From Jeotgalicoccus aerolatus (GTDB lineage Bacteria; Bacillota; Bacilli; Staphylococcales; Salinicoccaceae): 64,000 nt of DNA. Positions 1-8,087 of this stretch are shown here, in pieces. Location: the NCBI RefSeq assembly GCF_014635205.1, contig NZ_BMCN01000001.1, forward strand, positions 1,054,001 to 1,118,000. Reading direction: 5' to 3'. The notes beneath the pieces are model-generated. The model was not told the origin of the DNA, ran no database searches, and saw only the letters and a list, made by a program, of their open reading frames with translations. The first letter of the stretch is position 1, and each line of letters begins with the position of its first letter. A program made the position numbers and the translations under genes.

Positions 1-906
1 TACTAAGTTTATGATAACACTTAATTCAATGTTATTCCCAAAAACGAACTGAACGATCATCTGGCCGATAATCAGTGTAATAATACTGATTAAAGCTGTA
101 CCGAGCAGTAAGTACGAGTGTCTGAACGTTTTTAAAAGCTCGTGGGCCAGGTTAACGACCAGCAGTCCCAGGAACATAATCGGTCCGACAAGCGCTGTCG
201 ACACAGATACCAGCACCGCGATAATAATAAGCAGGTACGACACTTTACGATCGTAATTAATACCGAGATTCAAGGCGTGATCGCGGCCGAGCGACAGAAC
301 ATCCAGTGCGTGAAAGTCTTTGAAAACAAGTATCAGCATCAGCACGACAATTATTCCAGTAATACCGAGCAGCGATTCATCGATTGCATTAAATGAACCG
401 AATAAGGTGCCCTGTAAAATCGAGAAATCTTCCGGACTGATTAAAATCTGCATGAATGTCGATAAATTTCCGAAAAATGTACCTAATATAATCCCGATTA
501 AAAGCAGCAGGAAAATGTTATTATTCGTAATTTTAAACAGAAATTTAAAGACAAATAAAGTAAACAGAACGAGTATACCCATACTTAAAAAGTAGTTATA
601 CTGCGTATTTAATAAGAGCGGCGAGCTCACACCGGCTACAAAAACAATTGCAGTCTGGATAAAGGTATAGACCGAATCCAGCCCCATAATGGACGGTGTT
701 AGAATTCTGTTTTTAACGATAGTCTGAAAGATTACGGTGGATACCGCAATAGCTACTGCAACTAAAACAATTGCCAAAATACGTTTAATTCGCGACGGCA
801 GCTGATAAAAATATATGTCAGGGTTTAAGTCGTACAGCATATAAAATGCGATAAATCCGACTGACAAAATTGACAGCAATATAATCATTTTTGTGTTCTT
901 ATGCAT
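1..906 (-). CDS. Iron-siderophore ABC transporter permease, YclO/SstB/FatC type (3' end outside window)
   Basis: This is an inner-membrane permease of the FecCD family, expected to pair with the preceding permease and import ferric siderophore (petrobactin- or catechol-type in the YclNOPQ/Sst families). The frame starts MHKNTKMIILLS and runs off the left edge after about 302 residues, so only the last part is missing. Many hydrophobic segments alternate with short loops. The FecCD-type stretch LSLGRDHALNLGINY is visible, followed by GPIMFLGLLVVNLAHEL. The start codon overlaps the end of the upstream permease gene by 8 bases, so the two are translationally coupled. ATPase and binding-protein genes would be expected beyond the window. 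Function is by family resemblance; the substrate is inferred. Confidence 0.85.
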   Translation of the reverse strand, partial: MHKNTKMIILLSILSVGFIAFYMLYDLNPDIYFYQLPSRIKRILAIVLVAVAIAVSTVIFQTIVKNRILTPSIMGLDSVYTFIQTAIVFVAGVSSPLLLNTQYNYFLSMGILVLFTLFVFKFLFKITNNNIFLLLLIGIILGTFFGNLSTFMQILISPEDFSILQGTLFGSFNAIDESLLGITGIIVVLMLILVFKDFHALDVLSLGRDHALNLGINYDRKVSYLLIIIAVLVSVSTALVGPIMFLGLLVVNLAHELLKTFRHSYLLLGTALISIITLIIGQMIVQFVFGNNIELSVIINLV

Positions 907-1864
907 TCTTAACCCTCCTGAAAATGAGGAATAAGAATAAGGCGCTGCCGATTGTTGCAATCATCAGACCGACAGATATTTCATAAGGCGCGATGATTAC
1001 GCGGCCGAGAATATCGCAAATCATAACAAAAATCGCACCGGTGACTGCTGTCACTGTCAGTGTGCCTTTTAAATGATCTCCCCGGAATATCGAGACGATA
1101 TTCGGCACGATCAAGCCGAGAAACGGCAGCATCCCCACTGAAACAACGACAATAGCTGTCATTGCTGCTGTTAAAAACAGTCCGATATTGACGATTAACT
1201 TATAATTCATACCGAGGTTTTTCGAGAAGTCTTCACCCATGCCTGCAACTGTAAATTGTGCAGCATAGAGAAAGACGATGATAAACAGCGGAATACTGAT
1301 ATATAAAATTTCATATTTACCGGAAATTAAAGTTGAAAAACTCCCGTGCATCCAGCCCGAAATAGCCTGGAGCATATCCGCTCTCAAAGCTAAAAACGTT
1401 GATACACTTCCGATGACACCGCCGAGCATTAAACCAATCAGCGGTACAAATATGACATCTTTAAATTTAATACGCGTAATAATGCTCATGAACAGCATTG
1501 TTCCGAGCAAGGCTAAAGCAACTGCGAAAAATAATCTGCCCATCATGCTGATCGCCGGGAAAAAGATTAACCCGAGCAAGATACCAAGCTGTGCCCATTC
1601 TGTTGTTCCTGCTGTTGTTGGAGATACAAACTTGTTTCTTGTCAGCTGCTGCATAACGAGACCGCAGACTGCAAGTGACGCACCTGCAATAATAATGGAA
1701 ACTGTCCGCGGCAGGCGGCTGTGTATAAGTATGGACATTTGGTTTTCAGATAAACTGAAAATGTCCGTAATATGTATTTGACTGACTCCGACTAACATAG
1801 AAATCATTGATAAGACGATCAGTAGGAAAATTAATACATCTAATCTGAATAACTTTTGAATCAT
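899..1864 (-). CDS. Iron-siderophore ABC transporter permease, YclN/SstA/FatD type
   Basis: This 321-residue multi-span membrane protein is the first permease of a ferric-siderophore importer. It resembles B. subtilis YclN closely by eye: the segments ICGLIMQQ-like (here VCGLVMQQLTRNKFVSPTTA), VGMLPFLGLIVPNIVSI and GRVIIAPYEISVGL are family signatures, and the length matches (YclN is about 316 residues). Start: AAGGTGG lies about 8 bases before the ATG. It is the first gene of the operon, with a sigma-A type promoter and a Fur box directly upstream, so iron repression is expected. It couples by overlap to the second permease. Confidence 0.92.
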   Translation of the reverse strand: MIQKLFRLDVLIFLLIVLSMISMLVGVSQIHITDIFSLSENQMSILIHSRLPRTVSIIIAGASLAVCGLVMQQLTRNKFVSPTTAGTTEWAQLGILLGLIFFPAISMMGRLFFAVALALLGTMLFMSIITRIKFKDVIFVPLIGLMLGGVIGSVSTFLALRADMLQAISGWMHGSFSTLISGKYEILYISIPLFIIVFLYAAQFTVAGMGEDFSKNLGMNYKLIVNIGLFLTAAMTAIVVVSVGMLPFLGLIVPNIVSIFRGDHLKGTLTVTAVTGAIFVMICDILGRVIIAPYEISVGLMIATIGSALFLFLIFRRVKNA

Positions 1865-1882
1865 TGCTTTCCCACCTTAATT

Positions 1883-1901
1883 GAAAATGATTATCAGTGA
1901 T
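1883..1901 (-). promoter_or_regulatory. Fur box
   Basis: The 19 bases GAAAATGATTATCAGTGAT match the classical Fur consensus GATAATGATTATCATTATC at 14 positions, including the central AATGATTATCA core. The site lies between the -10 element and the first permease start codon, where bound Fur would block transcription. This is seen in sequence; Fur binding is inferred. Confidence 0.8.
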
Positions 1902-1913
1902 AACCATATCTGT

Positions 1914-1942
1914 ATTATACACCGGCATAATTTACAATTCAA
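1914..1942 (-). promoter_or_regulatory. Sigma-A promoter of the siderophore permease operon
   Basis: Read on the minus strand, TTGAAT (1937-1942) and TATAAT (1914-1919) are separated by 17 bases. The perfect -10 and ideal spacing place transcription start at about 1907, just upstream of the Fur box. Confidence 0.75.
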
Positions 1943-1970
1943 ACCCTTTATGTATATCAATTTCTTATTA

Positions 1971-1998
1971 TAAAAATAAGCTGCCTCTGCAGGCAGCT
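1971..1998 (-). terminator. Rho-independent terminator after the SDR-like gene
   Basis: On the minus strand an 8-bp perfect stem (AGCTGCCT / AGGCAGCT, 1979-1998) with a 4-base loop is followed by TATTTTTA. It lies 12 bases past the stop of the gene ending at 2010. Confidence 0.8.
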
Positions 1999-2009
1999 CT
2001 GTGTCTATT

Positions 2010-2681
2010 TTAACTGATAATAATGGTCTCACCTGTAGGTATATCTTTATCGTGATCTAAAATTGCTTTAATTTTTCGAATGGCTTTTTGATTCGCACGT
2101 TCTTCTTCCGTCGTTTTATAAGTCGGACGGTAGCTGAGTGCGTACACGTCGACATCTTCACGGCGCAATTCAACAGATGTTGAGTGCGTCAGCGCTTCAA
2201 TCGCGCCGGTCACCGTATAGTATAAATTTCGCTCGAATACTTCTTCAAATGCCGGTTCAATTACATTAATAATTTTAGCATCGTTCTCTACTTTCAGTAA
2301 AGGACGCAGGGTGCGAATCCCGAGATACGTTCCCCAGACGTGTTCATACATTACTTCGCTGAACTCATTGAAGCTGACATTGTAAACTGTTTTATCGTCT
2401 GTAAATATTGAATGCACTAAAATAATACCATTCAATGAATCATAGTTTTCTTCAATTTCTTCAACGATGTCCAGCCAGTCAATTTCTTTTGACTGTTCCA
2501 GCATAACTATTTTATGCTGGCCAGAAGTTTCAGAAAGTGAATCGTATACCTCTTCAAGTTCGCTGTATTCAAGGCCTGCAAGTATGATATTCGCATTACT
2601 CTCAGCCAATTCCAGCACAGTTTCTCTTCCAAGTAACGTCGCTGCGCCTGATACGATATAAGTTTTGCCTGTTAAATCCAT
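2010..2681 (-). CDS. SDR-fold protein lacking the catalytic residues
   Basis: This 223-residue protein has the overall pattern of a short-chain dehydrogenase/reductase. An N-terminal nucleotide-binding turn is present but degenerate (SGAATLLG at about 11-18 in place of TGxxxGxG). The usual NNAG stretch reads LVHS. The active-site region reads YYTVTGA (about 154-160), so the tyrosine is present but the lysine four residues later is glycine, and the serine-bearing strand reads IINVIEP without serine. It may bind NAD(P) or act as a structural or regulatory protein rather than an oxidoreductase. RBS AGGAGG precedes the ATG. It is a single-gene unit with its own terminator. The family call is fairly sure; the function is unknown. 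Confidence 0.75.
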   Translation of the reverse strand: MDLTGKTYIVSGAATLLGRETVLELAESNANIILAGLEYSELEEVYDSLSETSGQHKIVMLEQSKEIDWLDIVEEIEENYDSLNGIILVHSIFTDDKTVYNVSFNEFSEVMYEHVWGTYLGIRTLRPLLKVENDAKIINVIEPAFEEVFERNLYYTVTGAIEALTHSTSVELRREDVDVYALSYRPTYKTTEEERANQKAIRKIKAILDHDKDIPTGETIIIS

Positions 2682-2730
2682 AATATCCTCCTAGAACTGA
2701 CCATAGTGTTATTACTATAATAATACACTA

Positions 2731-3144
2731 TTACTCAACAGTCACGGCTTCTTCAGGCATTGTATGCAGCTGATAAGCATCAACGTGCGCAATGACAGAA
2801 TAGTCTCCAGGTTCGTCAAATGTATATTCAAGTGTGTATTCACCGTTCTCTTTGTGCTCTGTTTCGATCATATCAAGTGATTCATCTCCAGACAGCACTT
2901 CAAACATTACCTGGTCTGCATCAGTGACATCCTCTTCGTTTGAAGTAACGTGTGCTGTAAACTCAGCCGGCTCACCTGCCTGAATGCTTTCAGGTGTTTG
3001 CAGATCGACTTCAAGTGATCTCACTTCATCGCTTGACGGGTTGTCATGATCCATGTCGCTGTGGTCTTCTTCACCATTAGAACATGCAGCAAGCGTCAGG
3101 CCTGACAGCAATACTAAAGATAAAATACCTGATTTAAATTTCAT
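2731..3144 (-). CDS. YtkA-like (FixH-type) domain lipoprotein
   Basis: This 137-residue secreted lipoprotein has a signal peptide of about 20 residues ending in the lipobox LAAC, then an acidic, histidine-containing linker (EEDHSDMDHDN). The C-terminal Ig-like YtkA domain spans about residues 42-137, with the family pattern of alternating strands ending NGEYTLEYTFDEPGDYSVIAHVDAY-type. It should be anchored to the outer face of the membrane. The His/Asp-rich linker could bind metal, but that is inference. RBS GGAGAG lies before the ATG. No operon partner is evident. Confidence 0.82.
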   Translation of the reverse strand: MKFKSGILSLVLLSGLTLAACSNGEEDHSDMDHDNPSSDEVRSLEVDLQTPESIQAGEPAEFTAHVTSNEEDVTDADQVMFEVLSGDESLDMIETEHKENGEYTLEYTFDEPGDYSVIAHVDAYQLHTMPEEAVTVE

Positions 3145-3258
3145 TATTTTCTCTCCAATTCAAATAATTTCATATATCTATCATACATTAACCGTTCCTG
3201 CCTTTAAATTACAGGAAGTGACATTTCTATGACTAGGCTGATAAAAACCGCCGGCACA

Positions 3259-3306
3259 TAAAAAAACATACGCCAGTTCCTCGGCTGTTCCGGGAGTCTG
3301 GCGTAC
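3259..3306 (-). terminator. Terminator of the nrdIEF operon
   Basis: On the minus strand the arms TACGCCAG (3298-3305) and CTGGCGTA (3269-3276) flank an inner C/G-rich region and are followed by a TGTTTTTTT run. It lies 18 bases past the nrdF stop. Confidence 0.85.
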
Positions 3307-3323
3307 GGGTCTGTGACTGTTAT

Positions 3324-4292
3324 TTATTCATCAAAAATAAAATCATCATCAGTAATCGGTTCGACGTTTAAGGCAAGAACATAGCCGTCACCTTTAACAC
3401 TGAAAAAGTCGTGGTTTTTAGTCGTTGTATCCAAAGCATTTTCGATAATCGGATTGAAGCCTTTTTCTTCGAAATAAGGTTCGAAGCCGAGATTAGCTAA
3501 TGCTTTATTGGCGTTGTACTGAAGATAGTTCAGCACGTCGTCAGTCAGACCGAGTTTATCATATAAATCTTTAGTATAAATGACTTCGTTATCATAGAGT
3601 TCTTTTAGCAGTGTATACATTTCTTTGTCTGCACGTTCCTGCTCTTCAGCAGTCAGTTCTGCTTTAAGAACCTGTGCATCAAGTCCGGTAAAGACACCGT
3701 GAATCGATTCGTCTAAAAGAATCTTGCGGATAATTTCCCCGCTTGTCGTCATACGGCCGTTGCCCGCTAAATACAACGGATAATAGAAGCCTGAATAGAA
3801 TAAGAATGACTCTAAAAATACAGACGATACACGTGCCATATACTGATCGTAGACTGACGGGTTTTTATCGAGCAGTTTGTAATAGTTCGTCACTATTTTG
3901 TCTGCTTTATATTTCAGCTGTTCATTCTGGATTACCCAGTTATCGAGCAAATCATCCGTTTCTTTAGTCGGCAGCAGTGTCGTAAAGATGTGCGAGTATG
4001 ATTTTGCGTGAACCTGCTCCATCATACCCATGAATGAGTAAACTGCTTTTTTTCTGAGATCCTGAGTATGCAGCATAATTAACGGCATGCCGTCATCTGC
4101 CTGGTGTGTGTCCAGTCCTGTCAGGCCAGCCAATACTTTCTTGAAAGTATCTTTCTCATCGTCGGACAGACCTGCCCATGACGATAAATCTTTTGACACT
4201 TTAAACTCTGTCTCGACCCACATCTGAGAGATGTTTTGGCGCCAGAAGACATTAGTCATGTCATCTTCTTTGTTCCAGTTAACTGCAATCAT
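3324..4292 (-). CDS. nrdF: Class Ib ribonucleoside-diphosphate reductase beta subunit NrdF
   Basis: NrdF holds the dimetal-tyrosyl radical cofactor that drives deoxyribonucleotide synthesis by NrdE. The 322-residue protein shows all metal ligands at canonical spacing: D61, E92, H95, E161, E195 and H198, with the radical tyrosine at Y99 (MEQVHAKSYSHIF region). Class Ib identity is supported by the linked nrdI and nrdE. The start at 4292 is set by AAAGGAG 8 bases upstream. It is the last gene of the nrdI-nrdE-nrdF operon, 13 bases after nrdE, followed by a strong terminator. Regulation is through the NrdR and LexA-type sites upstream of nrdI. Confidence 0.97.
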   Translation of the reverse strand: MIAVNWNKEDDMTNVFWRQNISQMWVETEFKVSKDLSSWAGLSDDEKDTFKKVLAGLTGLDTHQADDGMPLIMLHTQDLRKKAVYSFMGMMEQVHAKSYSHIFTTLLPTKETDDLLDNWVIQNEQLKYKADKIVTNYYKLLDKNPSVYDQYMARVSSVFLESFLFYSGFYYPLYLAGNGRMTTSGEIIRKILLDESIHGVFTGLDAQVLKAELTAEEQERADKEMYTLLKELYDNEVIYTKDLYDKLGLTDDVLNYLQYNANKALANLGFEPYFEEKGFNPIIENALDTTTKNHDFFSVKGDGYVLALNVEPITDDDFIFDE

Positions 4293-4305
4293 TGTTTAAT
4301 CTCCT

Positions 4306-6411
4306 TTATACTGCACAGCTCGTACATTCTTCAACACTGAGTAATTTATTTCTAGTATAGTACAGTGATTTTAATCCTTTGTGATGTGCGTAAATATAAT
4401 ATTTCGCTAATTCTCTCGTAGAAATTTCCGAGTTTACATATAGAATTGTGCTGATGCCCTGGTCGATGTGCTGCTGAATTGTAGCAATCATATCAATCAG
4501 TTTCATCTGATCTGTGTTGAAGGCACTCTTGTAGTACCACATTGTCTCTTTAGACAGGAACGGCATCGGGTAGAATGTTTCCGAGTTGCCGTATGTTCTT
4601 CTTTCAATCGTATCGACAATCGGCATCACTGAGCTCGTTGCGTTTTGCACGTAAGAAATACTCTGCGTCGGTGCAATCGCTAGACGGTAAGCATGATACA
4701 GTCCGTTTGTTTCAACTTTCTGCTGCAGCTCCGCCCAGTCTTCTTTAGTCGGAACGTGAATATGTTCAAACAGTTCGGCAACCTTTTCGAATTCAGGTTT
4801 AATATCTTCTGCTGTATAGCGTTCGAAGTATTTGCCTGTCGCATAGTCTGAACGTTCGAAATCTTTAAAGGTCACACCGCGTTCTTTAGCAATTTCCATA
4901 GATTTTTCAATTGAGTGGAAGTTCAGCATCATAAAGAAGATATTCGCGAAGTCTCTCGCTTCAGCTGATTCATAAGAAATTTTGTTCTTAGCAAGATAAC
5001 CGTGCAGGTTCATCGCGCCAAGACCGACAGAATGCAGTTCATCGTTTGCCTTTTTAACACCTGGTGCATTGGCAATTGCCGTATCATCGCTGACCAGTGT
5101 TAACGCTGCAATACCTTCGTGAACTGTTTCTTTCACTTTCCCTGAGTCCATTACGTTAGCAATATTCATAGAACCGAGGTTACATGAAATATCACGCTTA
5201 ATAACATCATCCACACCATAATCGTTAATTTCAGAAGTTTCCTGAAGCTGGAAAATCTCAGTACATAAGTTACTGATTTTAATTTCACCGATATCGCCTA
5301 ATGGGTGTACTTTGTTGGCATTATCTTTAAACATTAAGTATGGATAACCTGACTGCAGCTGAGTTTGTGCGATTGTATTTAACATATCGCGCGCATCATA
5401 TTCACGTTTTTTAACGTTGTCGTTTTCGACAAGCTGATCGTACATTTCATCCATATCCATATCGTCAAGCGCAACGCCGTATTCACGTTCTACCGTATGC
5501 GGGGCAAACAGATTAAACGGTTTGTTGTCGCGTGCCAGTTCAAAGAATTTAGACGGTACAACAAGACCTGTTGAAATTGTAGACAGGCGAATATCTTCAT
5601 CCGCGTTTACTTTTTTAGTATCCAGGAATTCTGGTAAATCGTAGTGGAAAATATTTAAATATACCGCTCCGGCACCCGGGCGCTGACCGAGCTGGTCCGC
5701 ATAGCTGAATCCGCCTTCGAGTGATTTCGCTACTGGAAGCACACCTTTTGCCACGCCTTCGATGCCTTTAATTGCTTCACCGCGTGCGCGCAATTTAGAT
5801 AAGTTAATCGCGACACCGCCGCCGATTTTACTTAGCTGTTTAGCAGTTGAGTCAATATAATTAATCGAGTTTAATGAGTCGTCAACTTCGAGTAGGAAAC
5901 AAGACACCATTTCACCGCGTCGCGCACGGCCTGCATTTAAGAAAGTCGGCGTTGCCGGCTGGTAACGCTGTTCCATCATAGAAGTAATAAAACGCTTCGC
6001 TGTCTCAGTATTGCCTTTAGAAAGGTAGAGACTGACGATGACGACGTGCTGTCTGTAATCTTCTAAGTATTGTTTTTTATCGTTTGTTTTTAAAGTGTAA
6101 TCTTTAAAGAATTTACTTGCTGCCATGTAACTCTTGAAATTAAATTCAATTGAATTTGCATGATCGATAATGTCCTGAAGTGCTGCTTCGCTGTATTCCT
6201 GGAACACATCGTAGTAAAAATCGTTGTCTACGAGGTAGTGCAGTCTTTCCAGTTCAGTGTTGAAGTGAATTGTCTTCGATTCAACTTCCTCCATAAATAC
6301 ATCGAGTGCTTCAAGATCTTTTTCTAGTTTATAAAAACCGGTTTCGTCGCGCTGCGTGACTTCGTTATTCAGTTCAACGTGATTATAAGTTTTTTCATCT
6401 AATACTTTCAT
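4306..6411 (-). CDS. nrdE: Class Ib ribonucleoside-diphosphate reductase alpha subunit NrdE
   Basis: This 701-residue catalytic subunit reduces ribonucleoside diphosphates in the cytoplasm. The active-site cysteine pair is visible as C171 (GEMVSCFLLE) and C410 (RDISCNLGS), the thiyl-radical triad as N381, C383 and E385 (NLCTEIF), and the C-terminal shuttle as C696 and C699 (ECTSCAV). Length and residues are those of a complete NrdE; the N-terminal ATP-cone of class Ia is absent, as usual for class Ib. The start is preceded by AGGGGAA. It overlaps nrdI by 17 bases, which suggests translational coupling. Confidence 0.97.
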   Translation of the reverse strand: MKVLDEKTYNHVELNNEVTQRDETGFYKLEKDLEALDVFMEEVESKTIHFNTELERLHYLVDNDFYYDVFQEYSEAALQDIIDHANSIEFNFKSYMAASKFFKDYTLKTNDKKQYLEDYRQHVVIVSLYLSKGNTETAKRFITSMMEQRYQPATPTFLNAGRARRGEMVSCFLLEVDDSLNSINYIDSTAKQLSKIGGGVAINLSKLRARGEAIKGIEGVAKGVLPVAKSLEGGFSYADQLGQRPGAGAVYLNIFHYDLPEFLDTKKVNADEDIRLSTISTGLVVPSKFFELARDNKPFNLFAPHTVEREYGVALDDMDMDEMYDQLVENDNVKKREYDARDMLNTIAQTQLQSGYPYLMFKDNANKVHPLGDIGEIKISNLCTEIFQLQETSEINDYGVDDVIKRDISCNLGSMNIANVMDSGKVKETVHEGIAALTLVSDDTAIANAPGVKKANDELHSVGLGAMNLHGYLAKNKISYESAEARDFANIFFMMLNFHSIEKSMEIAKERGVTFKDFERSDYATGKYFERYTAEDIKPEFEKVAELFEHIHVPTKEDWAELQQKVETNGLYHAYRLAIAPTQSISYVQNATSSVMPIVDTIERRTYGNSETFYPMPFLSKETMWYYKSAFNTDQMKLIDMIATIQQHIDQGISTILYVNSEISTRELAKYYIYAHHKGLKSLYYTRNKLLSVEECTSCAV

Positions 6412-6790
6412 GCAATTCCCCTGCCTTTTCTAATTCAGCTTTAAATTGTTCTCGTTCTGCCGGTGAACCGTGCAGTTCAAATTTCATTAAAAGCGGTACA
6501 CTGTAATCATTGCTGATAAACTCTCCCGCCCGGGCAAAATTCTGACCCCAGTTGCGGTTGCCGCTGGAAGCGACTGCATGCATATTGCTCGAATTGACCT
6601 GCAGAAAATTTTTAACAATATCCGGTACTGCCCCGAACCCGTAGGTCGGTGTCACCAGAATAAAATCATCATCGATTTTATCTCTGACATTTGCCGGAGT
6701 AATTTGATATAATTCAAAGGTGTCCGGAATGTCCATACTTTTTAAGAAACGACGGATATTACCTGTCATTGAATAATAAACAATTAACAT
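6395..6790 (-). CDS. nrdI: NrdI flavodoxin, class Ib RNR activator
   Basis: NrdI is a small FMN protein that supplies the oxidant for assembling the Mn2-tyrosyl radical of NrdF. The protein opens MLIVYYSMTGNIRRF, the phosphate-binding loop of flavodoxins (YSMTGN). It continues with the TPTYGFG and SSGNRNWG loops that bind the isoalloxazine ring. I place the start at 6790 (131 residues) because AAAGGAG lies 7 bases before this ATG; a seven-residue upstream extension has no ribosome site. It is the first gene of the nrdIEF operon. Confidence 0.95.
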   Translation of the reverse strand: MLIVYYSMTGNIRRFLKSMDIPDTFELYQITPANVRDKIDDDFILVTPTYGFGAVPDIVKNFLQVNSSNMHAVASSGNRNWGQNFARAGEFISNDYSVPLLMKFELHGSPAEREQFKAELEKAGELHESIR

Positions 6791-6820
6791 TTTGTCATCT
6801 CCTTTCAGCATATCACAAAC

Positions 6821-6834
6821 AGAACGTATGTTCT
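6821..6834. promoter_or_regulatory. LexA (SOS) box in the nrdIEF leader
   Basis: AGAACGTATGTTCT fits the Gram-positive SOS consensus CGAACRNRYGTTYG except for the outermost bases; the GAAC-N4-GTTC core is perfect. It lies about 31-44 bases upstream of the nrdI ATG, downstream of the predicted promoter. LexA control is inferred. Confidence 0.65.
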
Positions 6835-6879
6835 ATAATGAAGCTTATCTTCTTATTTTTTTATACTTTTTTGTATATA

Positions 6880-6895
6880 CCACTACATATAGTGC
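6880..6895 (-). promoter_or_regulatory. NrdR box 1, overlapping the nrd -10
   Basis: The 16-bp palindrome CCACTACATATAGTGC agrees with the NrdR consensus ACACWATATATWGTGT-type at most positions. It covers the predicted -10 (TATGTA, 6884-6889). It pairs with a second box starting 32 bp further upstream, the usual tandem spacing of about three helical turns. Confidence 0.75.
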
Positions 6896-6912
6896 TTTAC
6901 TATATTATTCAA
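6884..6912 (-). promoter_or_regulatory. Predicted sigma-A promoter of nrdIEF
   Basis: On the minus strand TTGAAT (6907-6912) and TATGTA (6884-6889) are 17 bases apart. The -10 lies within NrdR box 1 and the -35 abuts NrdR box 2, a layout expected for repression by NrdR. Confidence 0.55.
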
Positions 6913-6927
6913 CACAATATATATGGT
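6912..6927 (-). promoter_or_regulatory. NrdR box 2
   Basis: ACACAATATATATGGT matches 14 of 16 positions of the NrdR consensus. It begins 32 bp upstream of box 1 and touches the predicted -35 element. Confidence 0.7.
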
Positions 6928-7150
6928 TTAACATGTTCTATATTCTCATATTAGAAAGTGATTAGCAATGTTAAAAACTGGAGCTTCATAAAATTTCATA
7001 GTGTTTAAATGAAGATAAAACGCCGTAAAGCACGGTGGATATGTGATAGAATGATTGAAAGAATTTCAAAAAAAGTTTGTCGAAATTTTTCGCTGTTTTA
7101 TTTAGTGGAAAACCTGAAATTATCGTACAAATTATCTTGGAGTGTTGTAA

Positions 7151-8023
7151 ATGAATAATGTAGTTAAAGGAATTATCGCGCTAATTATTTCGTCACTCGG
7201 CTTCAGTCTGATGTCCTTTTTCGTCAAATATGCAGGCGATTTGCCAACTGTACAAAAAACGTTTTTTAGAAATTTCATCTCTATGCTGATTGCACTGGCA
7301 CTCGTTTTGTATCACAAAGAAAGCCTATTTGGGAAACGGGAAAACCAGGGCTGGCTGCTGCTCCGATCCGGACTCGGTCTGGCCGGTGTGCTTTTAAACT
7401 TCTTTACAATCGACCGAATGGTTTTAAGCGATGCCGATATTCTGAATAAGCTGAGTCCATTCTTTACTATAATACTTTGTGCCATATTTTTAAAAGAATA
7501 CATCCGGAAATTCCAGCTGATTTCTATAATTGTTGCTCTGGCCGGTGCTGTATTCATTATTAAACCGTCATTCTCGAGCGATACATACTTTGCCCTGCTC
7601 GGCGTGCTGGGTGCAATATTCGCAGCCGGTGCCTATACCGTACTCCGCGTGTTGGGCAGCCGTGAAAAATTTTATACCGTTGTATTTTATTTCTCATTCT
7701 TCTCGACCGTGGCATTGCTGCCGTTTTTCATCTACCAATTTGAACCGATGACAGCAAGCCAGTTTTGGATGCTTATACTATCTGGTATATTTGCCGCAAT
7801 TGGCCAGTTCGGACTGACCATCGCATACAGTTATGCGCCTGCTAAAGAAATATCGATTTTCTTCTATTCGACAATACTCTTTACAGCACTGCTCAGTATT
7901 ATCTTCTTCAATCAAGTCCCTGATATGCTGTCCATACTCGGCTATATCATCATCTTTGCAGCAAGTTACTACATGTACATGAAAAACCGTCCCCGGAAAC
8001 TTAAAGTTGCCGGAAAAAAATAA
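7151..8023 (+). CDS. DMT-superfamily (EamA) transporter
   Basis: This 290-residue membrane protein has about ten hydrophobic spans in two EamA repeats (about residues 4-135 and 145-278), the usual size for this family. The N-terminal repeat has the typical pattern KGIIALIISSLGFSLMSFFVKYA and the second ends with a membrane span and a basic tail (KNRPRKLKVAGKK). Such carriers usually export metabolites or amino acids, but the substrate cannot be read from the sequence. GGAG lies 9 bases before the ATG. It is a single gene followed by a strong terminator. Confidence 0.88.
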   Translation: MNNVVKGIIALIISSLGFSLMSFFVKYAGDLPTVQKTFFRNFISMLIALALVLYHKESLFGKRENQGWLLLRSGLGLAGVLLNFFTIDRMVLSDADILNKLSPFFTIILCAIFLKEYIRKFQLISIIVALAGAVFIIKPSFSSDTYFALLGVLGAIFAAGAYTVLRVLGSREKFYTVVFYFSFFSTVALLPFFIYQFEPMTASQFWMLILSGIFAAIGQFGLTIAYSYAPAKEISIFFYSTILFTALLSIIFFNQVPDMLSILGYIIIFAASYYMYMKNRPRKLKVAGKK

Positions 8024-8034
8024 GGTTTTGTTAT

Positions 8035-8067
8035 CCTCAGCTCCCGACTGGAGCTGGGGATTTTTTG
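8035..8067 (+). terminator. Terminator of the DMT transporter gene
   Basis: The arms CCTCAGCTCC (8035-8044) and GGAGCTGGGG (8050-8059) enclose a five-base loop and are followed by ATTTTTTG. Confidence 0.9.
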
Positions 8068-8087
8068 TTTGGACTGCGCTTGGGGGG

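Noticed and set aside
1278-1781. A 167-codon plus-strand frame opposite the YclN-like permease
   Set aside because: It is a shadow of a well-supported gene with no ribosome site or family resemblance.
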